Positions 17,048 to 25,912 of a stretch of DNA of 64,000 bases are shown here, piece after piece (the first letter of the stretch is position 1; each line of letters begins with the position of its first letter). The translations under genes were made by a program, and so were the position numbers. Source of the DNA: Planctomycetota bacterium (GTDB lineage Bacteria > Planctomycetota > Planctomycetia > Planctomycetales > Planctomycetaceae); assembly GCA_022600195.1 (NCBI GenBank), contig JAHZKX010000065.1, forward strand, positions 1 to 64,000, in the 5' to 3' direction. The notes under the pieces were generated by a model that was not told the origin of the DNA, made no database searches, and saw only the letters and a program-made list of their open reading frames with translations.

Positions 17048-17824
17048 ATGAGCAGGAAAGCGCTGATTGCTTTGCCGGTTTATAATGAAGAGCGGCATGT
17101 GCTCGAAGTCTTATCGGAAGTGAAAAAGTATGCTGAAGCGATTCTGGTGGTCGATGATGGTTCCTCAGATAACACCGCTGAGTTACTAAATCAATTTCCA
17201 GGAATCATTGTCATCTCTCATCCCGAGAATCGTGGCTATGGAGCGGCTCTGAAGAGTGCCTTTGATTTTTCCATAGCGCATCAGGATGAATATGATGTGC
17301 TGGTGACGATCGATTGTGATGGTCAGCATGAGCCTGCTTTACTACCTGATTTGGTCCGGCAAATGCGCGATCGATTAAAAAACGATCCTTTGGATATTCT
17401 TTCCGGGAGTCGTTATCTACAAAAAGACTCCAGCAGTAGTATTCCTCCTGAAGATCGTCGCCAAATCAATATGGCAGTGACACAGCGGATAAATACACAA
17501 CTGGGCTTTGAACTCACAGACGCGTTTTGTGGTTTGAAAGCGTATCGGATTGAATCCCTTTCGAAATTTAATGTTACAGATTTGGGCTATGCTATGCCTC
17601 TTCAGCTTTGGGTTCAGGCTGCCGCCCAGGCTATGAAAGTCGTTGAATTCGCAGTGCCGCTGGTTTACCTTGAAGAAGAACGCAGCTTTGGAGGATCGCT
17701 GGATGATGCAATCAAACGAAAAGCATATTATGATGAAGTGCTTGATCGAGAAATGCAGGCATCCGGTTTAACCTGCTGTGCGACTGAATGTTGTAACGAT
17801 CGTACCGATTCTTACAATGAGTAA
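17048..17824 (+). CDS. Family 2 glycosyltransferase (dolichyl-phosphate-mannose-synthase-like)
   Basis: A GT-A fold enzyme of about 258 residues. It starts MSRKALIALPVYNEERHV, with the nucleotide-binding VVDDGSSDNT and the acceptor-side GYGAALKSAF. The metal-binding motif TIDCDGQHEP and a later FCGLKAYR are also present. The pattern is that of polyprenol-phosphate sugar transferases or related GT2 proteins. No membrane helices follow, so it is a soluble or peripheral enzyme. The frame is open from 17012, but the ATG at 17048 has AAAGGG nearby and starts right before the first strand, so I prefer it. Sugar donor and acceptor cannot be told from the sequence. The last 15 residues are Cys-rich (LTCCATECC), which is unusual. 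Confidence 0.85.
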   Translation: MSRKALIALPVYNEERHVLEVLSEVKKYAEAILVVDDGSSDNTAELLNQFPGIIVISHPENRGYGAALKSAFDFSIAHQDEYDVLVTIDCDGQHEPALLPDLVRQMRDRLKNDPLDILSGSRYLQKDSSSSIPPEDRRQINMAVTQRINTQLGFELTDAFCGLKAYRIESLSKFNVTDLGYAMPLQLWVQAAAQAMKVVEFAVPLVYLEEERSFGGSLDDAIKRKAYYDEVLDREMQASGLTCCATECCNDRTDSYNE

Positions 17825-18017
17825 GTAGTGACACGCTTATAATAACGCTCCGGTTAACAACCATCGAGCATTTCCGATTGAAATCAATTCAAAAGGACTC
17901 GACATTCAATAGTAGATTCGTCAAACTAGAGTGCTCTCTATGCCGTTTTTTATGTTTGCAGATAGCGCCGGTTCACTGCAAATGAAATCGATTTTAGCAC
18001 ACCATTAAAGCATTGAA

Positions 18018-19757
18018 ATGTCTTCAGTGACCCCTTTTCCCTGTAAGAATCCCGATTCCCGATTCGCTTCCGCTACGACTGCGGTTCCAGAGCCATTGTG
18101 GGAAAAGCAGGATCTCAAAGTTCCACGCTATGATGACGCGATTTTCGCCCGCCCCGATCTGAGTCAGTTGATCAGTGATGCAGAAGAAAATCGCAGAATG
18201 TTTGCAGCTTGTTCCCGGGACAGAAGTGGGAAAATTATTTCCAGCCTGAGAACATGGGCACGCCAAGCTGTTATGACTGAAGCTGCAAAATATACGTCTG
18301 AGTTGACCGGGAAAACCATCGAACTTCCACAGGACTTCAATGACCGGCTCTTGTTGATTACGGGGCATCAGCCTGCCTTGTATCATCCTGGCGTCTGGGT
18401 GAAGAACTTGTTGATTGGTAATGTAGCCCGCAAAACAGCAGGCCTCAGTTTGAATTTGATTGTCGATAATGACCTGGTCAGTTCCACTTCGATTCGTGTT
18501 CCGCAAGGCACTCGTTCAATGCCCACTTTTTCTGAAATCTCATTTGATGAATCCATTCAGAAAAAACCCTGGGAAGATACGACAATTCAAAATAAAGAAT
18601 TGTTTCAATCATTTGCAGAACGTGTTGACAAGGCACTCAAACAGTGGCCCGATTTTTCATCCTCGCTCTTGCCGGACATCTGGCCTGCTGCGATTTCTCA
18701 AATGAATAGCTCTGATCGGCTGGCCGACTGCCTGGCAGCAGCCCGCCATGCACAAGAACAACGCTGGGGAATTGAGAATCTGGAACTCCCGATCAGCCGG
18801 CTCTGTGCAACGAGCCCATTTTTATGGTTTGCCTCTTTTCTGTTTCAATCCGCCGAAAAATTTCGTGCAATTCATAATGAAGTGTTAGACGAATACCGCA
18901 AAGTGAATCGCGTGCGGAGTAAAACTCACCCTGTTCCCGAATTGTCAGAGCAGGAAGGCTGGATTGAATCTCCCTTCTGGATGTGGCGTGCGGGGGAAAC
19001 ACGACGGCATCAAGTGTTCGTAAAGCGAGATCAGGATCATATTCAGATTTCTGACGGCAAAACGGTGATTGCCACCCTGCCGATGCAGGAGAACTGTGAT
19101 TTATCTGCTGCAATTGAAATTTTGAAGCAATTACCCGATCAGGGAATTCGCTTACGAACACGTGCGTTGACGACAACGCTGTTTGCCCGTTTGTTTTTAG
19201 GTGATCTGTTCGTGCACGGGATAGGTGGTGCCAAGTATGATGAAATGACCGATCGAATCTTTACCCGGTTTTTTCATCTGATGCCCCCGCGATATCTGAC
19301 ACTGTCTGCGACAAAGTTTCTACCGTTTTGCCAGCCTTATGATGTTCAGCAATGTGACGAAACCTGTTTGAAAGGTGTCTTGCGAGATCTGGATTTCAAC
19401 TCGGATCGGCATCTGACCAATGATCAACTCTCGGATGCCGATTCTCTGTTAAAGCAAAAAAAGGCGTTAATCCAAGATCAGCAGTCGGCAGAGACCGACC
19501 ACGATGAACTAACTGACTCAGCAGAGCGTAGGCGTCGTAACAGGCATCGCTTTAGAGAACTTCGAGAAGTAGATGCAAAACTGGCACGTCTGACTGCAAA
19601 GCTACGAGAGCAGATTAACGAAGATTTGACGACAGTACGGCAGCAGATCAATGCCAACGCTGTTATTCAAAGTCGCGAAATGTCGTTTGTGCTCTACCCG
19701 GAACCGGTGCTAAAAGAACTCTTTGACAAACTTTCCAGAGAAGTCGACTCTGTTTGA
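18018..19757 (+). CDS. Uncharacterised protein, distantly BshC-like
   Basis: A 579-residue soluble protein. Three features resemble the bacillithiol synthase BshC as I remember it. First, LLITGHQPALYHPGVWVKN matches the place of the GQQ-x-GL-x-GPLYT-x-K motif. Second, TRALTTTLFARLFLGDLFVHGIGGAKYDEM and MPPRYLTLSAT match the region of TRPL, GPGE and PPVMPR. Third, a long charged coiled-coil is followed by a short LYPEPVLKELF end. The central part (180-400) is unlike anything I recognise. The fold assignment is tentative. No other thiol-cofactor gene is adjacent: upstream is a glycosyltransferase, downstream a convergent fetB-like gene. Confidence 0.55.
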   Translation: MSSVTPFPCKNPDSRFASATTAVPEPLWEKQDLKVPRYDDAIFARPDLSQLISDAEENRRMFAACSRDRSGKIISSLRTWARQAVMTEAAKYTSELTGKTIELPQDFNDRLLLITGHQPALYHPGVWVKNLLIGNVARKTAGLSLNLIVDNDLVSSTSIRVPQGTRSMPTFSEISFDESIQKKPWEDTTIQNKELFQSFAERVDKALKQWPDFSSSLLPDIWPAAISQMNSSDRLADCLAAARHAQEQRWGIENLELPISRLCATSPFLWFASFLFQSAEKFRAIHNEVLDEYRKVNRVRSKTHPVPELSEQEGWIESPFWMWRAGETRRHQVFVKRDQDHIQISDGKTVIATLPMQENCDLSAAIEILKQLPDQGIRLRTRALTTTLFARLFLGDLFVHGIGGAKYDEMTDRIFTRFFHLMPPRYLTLSATKFLPFCQPYDVQQCDETCLKGVLRDLDFNSDRHLTNDQLSDADSLLKQKKALIQDQQSAETDHDELTDSAERRRRNRHRFRELREVDAKLARLTAKLREQINEDLTTVRQQINANAVIQSREMSFVLYPEPVLKELFDKLSREVDSV

Positions 19758-19769
19758 ATCATGTCACTG

Positions 19770-20564
19770 TTAACCGGTGCGTGTGATTTTGTCAAACAGG
19801 AACTGATGTTTCGAATTGAAAAGGCACCGATATCCCATGAGTACAGAAATTACAGTGCCCAGCGCGGTGCCTGAAGCGATCAGAAACATGATGACGATCT
19901 GATACTTGACTGATTCAAAAGGGCTGGCACCGGCCAGAATCTGTCCTGTCATTAAACCTGGTAATGAAACCAGTCCGACAACCATCATCGAATTGATAAT
20001 CGGTGTCATTCCCGAGCGGACTGCATTTTGCAACGCCTCTCTGGCTGCTTCATTTCTGGTGGCTCCCAGTGTCAGTCGCAGTTCCACTTCTGCCCTGCGG
20101 GTGACCAGTTCTTCACTGAGTCGATCCAGCCCCAATGAAATGCCATTCAGTGTGTTCCCCAAAATCATTCCCAGAAGTGGAATCAGGTACTGAGCCGGAT
20201 TATCGGACCAGCTTTGGGGAGGAATAATCACTGTTAATGCAAATCCCGTGACCAGCCAGGAGCTGACAAAAACTGCCACAATACTATTCAGCCAGATCCC
20301 CGGAAATCGACGGTGGGAACGCTGGACGGCAGTCGTACTGGCGATGAGTGTCATCGCAAACATCAACAGGGCGATCATGGGCCACCACGAAAGCTCAAAG
20401 ATCCACTCCAGGATCAGTCCAATCAGCAGCAATTGCACAATGGTACGCAGGGATGCCAAAAGTAACTGTTTCTCCAGATTCAGTTTAAGCGAAACAGATA
20501 TAATGCCATTGATAAAGACCAGCATTGCAGCCAGAGCAATATTCAGTGGGGTTAAATCATACAT
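19770..20564 (-). CDS. fetB: FetB-like ABC exporter permease (UPF0014)
   Basis: A 264-residue integral membrane protein with about seven hydrophobic helices. Family hallmarks are LRTIVQLLLIGLIL, the loop MILGNTLNGISLGLDRL, EVELRLTLGATRNEAAR (the coupling region) and LPGLMTGQILAGASP. In E. coli, FetA/FetB form an ABC exporter linked to iron homeostasis and oxidative stress. The likely ATPase partner is at 22828-23529, separated by two unrelated genes, which is unlike the usual adjacent arrangement. It converges with the BshC-like gene, with 12 bp between stops. Confidence 0.85.
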   Translation of the reverse strand: MYDLTPLNIALAAMLVFINGIISVSLKLNLEKQLLLASLRTIVQLLLIGLILEWIFELSWWPMIALLMFAMTLIASTTAVQRSHRRFPGIWLNSIVAVFVSSWLVTGFALTVIIPPQSWSDNPAQYLIPLLGMILGNTLNGISLGLDRLSEELVTRRAEVELRLTLGATRNEAAREALQNAVRSGMTPIINSMMVVGLVSLPGLMTGQILAGASPFESVKYQIVIMFLIASGTALGTVISVLMGYRCLFNSKHQFLFDKITRTG

Positions 20565-20787
20565 GAGAGTAACCTGTGTAGGTTTTTGGAATCTGGAAAA
20601 AAGAATTCATTCTGCATATAGGATAATAGATGTTTTATTCTTTCATGAGAAGTCAGATGCCTTTCATTATATTGACTCTGGGATTGCAGGACTTATTCGA
20701 GATGCACTCTAATCTTCAAAACAATTATGCTATGATGCAGAACTCTTAAAGAAACACTTTTGACAGCAGGAGTAGGAAAGATTCACA

Positions 20788-22338
20788 ATGTTGATCGATT
20801 CACTGCAGAATAAAACGCTCTACGATCATCCAGTTGAAGAATTCCAAGTGTTAGAGACACATATTTCCTGGGTGTTATTAACCGGTCCCTACGCCTACAA
20901 GCTCAAAAAACATATTGATCTGGGTTTTGTCAATTTTTCGACATTGGCACTACGAGAGAAGTATTGCTACGAGGAAATCCGCCTGAATCGTCGGTTGGCA
21001 CCAGAGCTCTATCTTGATGTTCTACCGATTACCGGAACGGAAACTTCACCTGAACTCAATGGAACTGGTGAAATTATTGATTACGCGGTGCAAATGGCGC
21101 AGTTTGATCAGAAAAATCTCTTAAGTCATGCGATAGAGCGAGGAGCGTTAACGGCAGCGCACATTGATTACCTTGCACAGGAAGTAGCAGAATTCCATGG
21201 TGCAATTTCAATTGCCGACGATGATTCAGAATGGGGAACGCCAGAAAAGATCATGGAGCCAGTAACGGAAAATTTTAGACATCTGCACGAGTTGTTTCCA
21301 ACAGATGTCTCGGTTCAGGAAAAGGTCGAATTGGTCCGGACAGCGAATGAACGTTGGTTTACGAGCCACAAAGAATTATTATCACTACGCAAGTCTCAAG
21401 GCTTTATTCGCGAGTGTCATGGCGATATGCATTTGAATAATATGATTCTCAGTGAAAAAGGCGTGACAATTTTCGATTGTCTGGAGTTCAATGCCGCACT
21501 TCGCTGGGTGGACGTCATGAGTGAGGTGGCGTTTGTCGTGATGGATCTGGATGATCGTGGCCGCTCTGATTTTGCCGTGCGATTCCTGAATCGTTATCTG
21601 GAAATTACCGGCGATTATGCAGGTGTTCCTTTATTGAAATTCTATCTGTCATATCGGGCTATGGTCCGCGCAAAAGTTGCAGCCTTGCGTTATAGCCAAC
21701 AACATCTTTCAGAAGAAGATGTGAATGAGGTTCGTGATGAGTTTTACACATATTTAGATCTGGCAAATCAGTATGTACGGAAGACGGAACCACTACTGAT
21801 GTTGACGCATGGTGTTTCGGGAAGCGGTAAATCTTATGGAAGTGAACTGCTACTGGAAGGCATGCCGGTAATCCGCATTCGCTCCGATATTGAGCGGAAA
21901 CGTTTAGAGGCAGAAAACCACAAAACAGAAACAGAATTATATTCAGAACACCATACTCGCAAGACCTATCAGCGACTGTCTGAGCTAAGTCAGATGATTC
22001 TGAACGCGGGCTGGAATGTGATTGTCGATGCCACTTCTTTAAAAGTATGGCAACGAACTCTATTTCGGGAACTGGCTGAGCAACTGCAGGTCCCCTTTCT
22101 CCTTTTGATGTTCTCGGCTGACGAAGAGGTACTCAAGTCCCGTATCGTGGCAAGACAGGCTAAGGGTAACGATCCCTCTGATGCGACGACAGTGGTTTTG
22201 GCACACCAATTAGCAGAGGTCGAACCGCTGACAGAATCTGAGCGGGAACAGACAGCCTTTCTTCCATCGGATCAGGAATGGACGAAGGAATTGTTGGTTC
22301 AAATGGTCAGGGATTGTCAGCCTGAAGCAAATAGTTGA
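20788..22338 (+). CDS. Fused aminoglycoside-phosphotransferase-like and P-loop kinase protein
   Basis: A 516-residue protein with two kinase-like domains. Residues 1-330 resemble APH-type kinases (COG2187): KLKKHIDLGFVNFS, then ECHGDMHLNNMIL (catalytic HGD and Asn) and IFDCLEFN (metal Asp). Residues about 335-516 form a P-loop kinase (COG0645-like): Walker A GVSGSGKS, then IRIRSDIERKR and DATSLKVWQR. Such fusions are common in bacteria, but their substrate is unknown. An AGGAG site precedes the ATG. The gene ends at 22338 and the convergent STAS gene ends at 22339, with no base between the stops. It sits between the two halves of the Fet-like exporter. Confidence 0.85.
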   Translation: MLIDSLQNKTLYDHPVEEFQVLETHISWVLLTGPYAYKLKKHIDLGFVNFSTLALREKYCYEEIRLNRRLAPELYLDVLPITGTETSPELNGTGEIIDYAVQMAQFDQKNLLSHAIERGALTAAHIDYLAQEVAEFHGAISIADDDSEWGTPEKIMEPVTENFRHLHELFPTDVSVQEKVELVRTANERWFTSHKELLSLRKSQGFIRECHGDMHLNNMILSEKGVTIFDCLEFNAALRWVDVMSEVAFVVMDLDDRGRSDFAVRFLNRYLEITGDYAGVPLLKFYLSYRAMVRAKVAALRYSQQHLSEEDVNEVRDEFYTYLDLANQYVRKTEPLLMLTHGVSGSGKSYGSELLLEGMPVIRIRSDIERKRLEAENHKTETELYSEHHTRKTYQRLSELSQMILNAGWNVIVDATSLKVWQRTLFRELAEQLQVPFLLLMFSADEEVLKSRIVARQAKGNDPSDATTVVLAHQLAEVEPLTESEREQTAFLPSDQEWTKELLVQMVRDCQPEANS

Positions 22339-22704
22339 CTAAGAAGTTTCGGCAATCCAGGCTTTGGCAGCATCCATTTCAGTCGCATCAAAATATTTGA
22401 TTTTGGCTGAGGTAAATGGTGAGCAGAACTTGGACATTCCTTCTTGCCATTTATTTTCACCCACAATGGCCAGGAATTGGATGTCTTTGAAATGTTTTAC
22501 ATCAAACTTCATGTCTTCCCATAAGGCGCCCACACTCCAGCCATGGAAATCATGTAATTCCACCAGCATATGCAGTGGCCCATGGTGCTCGATCAATGTT
22601 TCAATAACCGGCATGAAATCGTGGTAGTCTTCTTTGACTAACTTACCAGAAAGTTTAATCTCCACATAATTTTGTTCTGCGTGGTGTTGAATATCAATGG
22701 TCAT
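22339..22704 (-). CDS. STAS / SpoIIAA-like domain protein
   Basis: A 121-residue single-domain protein starting MTIDIQHHAEQNYVEIKLSG, with HHGPLHMLVELHDFHGW and a C-terminal KYFDATEMDAAKAWI. This is the pattern of the SpoIIAA-like family (PF11964), small cytoplasmic proteins related to anti-sigma antagonists that lack the usual phosphorylated Ser. An AGGAG site lies seven bases before the ATG. It is downstream of the Fet-like ATPase gene on the same strand, 123 bp away, and converges with the APH/P-loop kinase gene. Its role is unknown. Confidence 0.85.
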   Translation of the reverse strand: MTIDIQHHAEQNYVEIKLSGKLVKEDYHDFMPVIETLIEHHGPLHMLVELHDFHGWSVGALWEDMKFDVKHFKDIQFLAIVGENKWQEGMSKFCSPFTSAKIKYFDATEMDAAKAWIAETS

Positions 22705-22827
22705 GAGATAACTCCTGATGAATGGTGAGAGAAATTCCTATACTCTATAGCATACTTGAAAACCGATCTATTTCCAATTCAGTGAATGAAGATTTCATGA
22801 TTTATAAGGGACTCTCAGAACTGACAA

Positions 22828-23529
22828 TTATTGAGTTTTCGGGCAAAGGGTTACTGTGCCAGAGGGAAATGTCATAATCTGGTCGGCAATGCGATGCGCC
22901 TGTAAATGATCGTGCGTGATCCAAACGAAGGCGGGGCTTTGTTTGGATGTTTCCATCCAGGCGTCTATCATTGATTCGAATCGAGAAGATGTTTCTGGGT
23001 CCAGCGCAGACGTCGGCTCATCCAGCAGCAGGACGCGTGGTGATAAAATCAGAGCACGTAGCAATGCGACAATTTGTGCTTCACCTCCTGAGAGGGCGCT
23101 GGACTTTAAGTGCAGGAATTTATCTGGTTTCTCGAAGGATTTCAATAAATTCATGACTTGAGAGAGATCATGAGCTTTGTTTTCGTTCGCTATAAATTGC
23201 AGCGCCAATTTCAGGTTGGTTTCGACTGTGCCTTCGATCAATACAGGGTTTTGCTGAAGATAAACAACCTGACTGCGAAATGAGGGTAACTGTTTGTCTT
23301 CAACAGACGCATCCAGAAATCGGATTTCCCCTTCCTGAATCTCATCGAGCATGGCCAGCGACCGCAGAAAGAGAGATTTTCCTGAACCATTAGGCCCCAC
23401 GATTGCGATCCGGTCGCCCGGCTGCACGTTAAGCGATTTATGTCTGATGAGCCACTGTCCCGTTGAGATTTGTCGTCCAATGTTATCGACTTCCAGAAGA
23501 CAATGCTGACTACTCTTTTCCTCATTCAT
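22828..23529 (-). CDS. fetA: FetA-like ABC transporter ATPase
   Basis: A 233-residue ATP-binding subunit with Walker A GPNGSGKS, a Q-loop in VVYLQQNPVL, signature LSGGEAQ, Walker B LLLDEPTSALDPE and an H-loop in WITHDHLQ. The short length and the signature fit the FetA/YbbL group that pairs with UPF0014 permeases such as that at 19770-20564. Its ATG overlaps the stop of the PfkB kinase gene (TAATG), so the two are co-translated. Assignment to FetA rests on the nearby orphan permease and not on unique residues. Confidence 0.75.
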   Translation of the reverse strand: MNEEKSSQHCLLEVDNIGRQISTGQWLIRHKSLNVQPGDRIAIVGPNGSGKSLFLRSLAMLDEIQEGEIRFLDASVEDKQLPSFRSQVVYLQQNPVLIEGTVETNLKLALQFIANENKAHDLSQVMNLLKSFEKPDKFLHLKSSALSGGEAQIVALLRALILSPRVLLLDEPTSALDPETSSRFESMIDAWMETSKQSPAFVWITHDHLQAHRIADQIMTFPSGTVTLCPKTQ

Positions 23530-24452
23530 TAAACAATCTGCTCCAGTTTAACTTGTTCAAAGAATGATTGGACGTTTGTGGCAGAAAGTCTCGCCGGCAG
23601 AAGTTGCGTCAAATTCTCCGCAGCAGCCCCCATGCCCCAGCGAATTGCTTCCGGAACGGACCAGCCTTTTTCGATACCGCAGGCGATCCCGGCAGCCAGA
23701 CAATCACCACAGCCGATCGGATTGACGACTTCCGCTAAGGGAGGTGTAAAGCGGAATACCTGATCGGCAGAGGTCGCCCAGAGAGCCGCTTTCCCCTGCG
23801 AAATGACCACCCAGGTTGCTCCGCGCTGATTGAGTTCTTGCATGCCTTTGATGAGCTCTTCCGTATTTGGTATGGAGCGGGAGAGAGTACGTTCCAGTTC
23901 CTCGTGATTTGGCTTTACCAGAAAAGGTGCTTGTTTCAATGCTGCTTCCAGTTCAGCACCACGCGCGTCCAGAATGACAGGACAATTCGTTTTTGCAATC
24001 AGATCTTGATAAAGTGTAGCAGGAGTTCCCGCTGGTAGTGACCCTGTCAGCACGACCACTTTTGCCGATGAGGTACGACGCATGTATTCAGTGGAAAACG
24101 TATCAACTTCTTCTTTTGAGAGCGACGTCGCGTTTTCAACGAGTTCTGTTGTCTGGTGAGTTGATAAATCCAGAATCGTGGTACAGATGCGAGTTGAGTT
24201 TTGTTGCGGGAGATCACGAAAAGGAACGTTGAGCTGTTTCAGATCAGATGCAATTAAACTCTTCACATACCCGCCAGCTGGGAAAAGAGTTTCGCTCGCG
24301 CTTCCCAGATGCTTTAAAGCAATTCCGACATTGACGACTTTACCCGAAGCACACCACTTAGCAGACTGGCAGCGATTGACTTCGCCTGTTTGCAGGGAAT
24401 TGACTTCCAGAATCTGTTGCCAGGCCGGACTCAGACCGGCTACGATGATCAT
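23529..24452 (-). CDS. PfkB-family sugar kinase (1-phosphofructokinase-like)
   Basis: A 307-residue cytoplasmic kinase. The N-terminus MIIVAGLSPAWQQILEV is followed by GKVVNVGIALKHLG, the sugar-binding motif of the hexose-phosphate branch. The catalytic signature is NPIGCGDCLAAGIACG, where the Asp is the base. The pattern fits 1-phosphofructokinase or tagatose-6-phosphate kinase, but the exact sugar cannot be read from the sequence. No PTS or sugar operon is next to it; instead the ABC ATPase gene follows with a one-base overlap. GlySer changes typical of ribokinases are absent. Confidence 0.88.
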   Translation of the reverse strand: MIIVAGLSPAWQQILEVNSLQTGEVNRCQSAKWCASGKVVNVGIALKHLGSASETLFPAGGYVKSLIASDLKQLNVPFRDLPQQNSTRICTTILDLSTHQTTELVENATSLSKEEVDTFSTEYMRRTSSAKVVVLTGSLPAGTPATLYQDLIAKTNCPVILDARGAELEAALKQAPFLVKPNHEELERTLSRSIPNTEELIKGMQELNQRGATWVVISQGKAALWATSADQVFRFTPPLAEVVNPIGCGDCLAAGIACGIEKGWSVPEAIRWGMGAAAENLTQLLPARLSATNVQSFFEQVKLEQIV

Positions 24453-24503
24453 TCTACAACTGCCTTAACATGTAAAAATTAAAAGGAAGTCTTGCCGGGA
24501 CTC

Positions 24504-25796
24504 TCATGGAACCAATTCGCCTCTCAGCATGATTTTACCAACACGAATTTTTGTTCCCTGGTATTTGGGAGTTTTTAATTCCTGAGCGGGATCCTTAAGA
24601 CGAAATGCTACGGAAGAGCGGTCTGGTTGTTCCGGGTGGATTTCGATGGTGACCGTATGGATTGCTTGCGGGTCCAGGTTCTGTCCGAGTTTCAATGTCG
24701 CGATTCGATGATAGGTGCAATAACTGTCAAATCTAGGTCTCAGTTTCGGTTGCTGCTTTCCATCAATCGTAATCAGCAGTTGCCCGCCATCAGGGCCTAA
24801 CAGATCGTAAAGTGCCGATTGTGAACCACGAAATTGAAATGTAAGCCGGCTACCCGGTTTGTCAGCTTCCCAGATCTGACCCAAGCGACCACCAAAGCGT
24901 TTCTTCAAGGGATCATTTTCAGAAAGTGTCTTCCAGTTACCGGCTAGCATTGTCGAGGTAAGCGGGACCATTCTGGCATCAGACCAGTGTCCTGTGACAA
25001 AAGGACGTTTCAATTGTGAGGCATGATTTACCGGTTCTGAGGTCAATTGCATCTGTTCAATTGCATCTCCAATCACGTCGGTATAAATCTCATGTCCGCG
25101 GTCGAGAGGATGAACACCATCCTTGGAAAACCGGATGACTTCATCAGACAGTGGTGTGTCTGACTTGAAGATCAGTTTTCCAAGACTTTCAAGTTCGACT
25201 ATTTTCAATGCTACGTTGATAGAGGGTATGCCATAATGTTCGGCTAGTAATTCCATTGCTGAGGCAGCGCGCGGGCACTCTCCCTTGCGCAAATCGTTTT
25301 CATAGTTCACACGAAATGTATAAACGAAACAGATATCTGTTTGAGGATTGGCTTTCCAGATTTGGCGCAAGATTCCTTCCATCGATTCCCAGATCGATTC
25401 CGGTTGTCGGCCTCCATCATTCACAGCAAATTCGATGAATACCAGATCGGGACGGTGCTGGAGAACATCATGTTCCAGTCGAAATGCTCCCAGGTCGCTG
25501 CCCGTGCCTCCGATGGCAGCGTGGATCTCATGAATTTTGGATTCAGGAAATACCTCTTGAAGCCATTTGGTGGTTTTGACTCTCCAGCCGGGAGCAGCTG
25601 TGATTGAGCCTCCCAGATAGGCCACTCGAACGTCCTGGTTTTGTTTGAGTTTGAGTAAGGTGTTGCCGATTCCCTGACGCGGTTGAACCAGTTTTGCTTT
25701 GACAGGATGGTAAACAGGGGGAGCAGCTTTCGCAAATTCATAGGAACCAGAGATAAAGATTGAGAGGATGAGTAGCTTTATGAATGAAGGAGACAT
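24504..25796 (-). CDS. Secreted SGNH/GDSL-type hydrolase
   Basis: A 430-residue protein with a signal peptide (cleavage near FAKAAPP). The SGNH blocks are visible: [14 protein letters not shown] (nucleophile Ser), [13 protein letters not shown] (Gly and oxyanion residues), [12 protein letters not shown] (Asn) and [16 protein letters not shown] (catalytic Asp and His). A C-terminal all-beta domain of about 150 residues follows, probably a carbohydrate-binding or CE2-like jelly roll. This suggests an extracellular esterase acting on acetylated polysaccharides, a role inferred from family behaviour. It is 51 bp upstream of the PfkB kinase gene on the same strand, so it may be co-transcribed. Confidence 0.82.
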   Translation of the reverse strand: MSPSFIKLLILSIFISGSYEFAKAAPPVYHPVKAKLVQPRQGIGNTLLKLKQNQDVRVAYLGGSITAAPGWRVKTTKWLQEVFPESKIHEIHAAIGGTGSDLGAFRLEHDVLQHRPDLVFIEFAVNDGGRQPESIWESMEGILRQIWKANPQTDICFVYTFRVNYENDLRKGECPRAASAMELLAEHYGIPSINVALKIVELESLGKLIFKSDTPLSDEVIRFSKDGVHPLDRGHEIYTDVIGDAIEQMQLTSEPVNHASQLKRPFVTGHWSDARMVPLTSTMLAGNWKTLSENDPLKKRFGGRLGQIWEADKPGSRLTFQFRGSQSALYDLLGPDGGQLLITIDGKQQPKLRPRFDSYCTYHRIATLKLGQNLDPQAIHTVTIEIHPEQPDRSSVAFRLKDPAQELKTPKYQGTKIRVGKIMLRGELVP

Positions 25797-25912
25797 GTGA
25801 TTTTCTCGAAAAGATAGTCAACAATTCAACTGGGAAAATCCATTCTAACGAATGGTCAGCGGTATTGAAATGAGTAAAGGGAAGTGGGAGAACTGTTTGG
25901 TCGCGTATTTGA

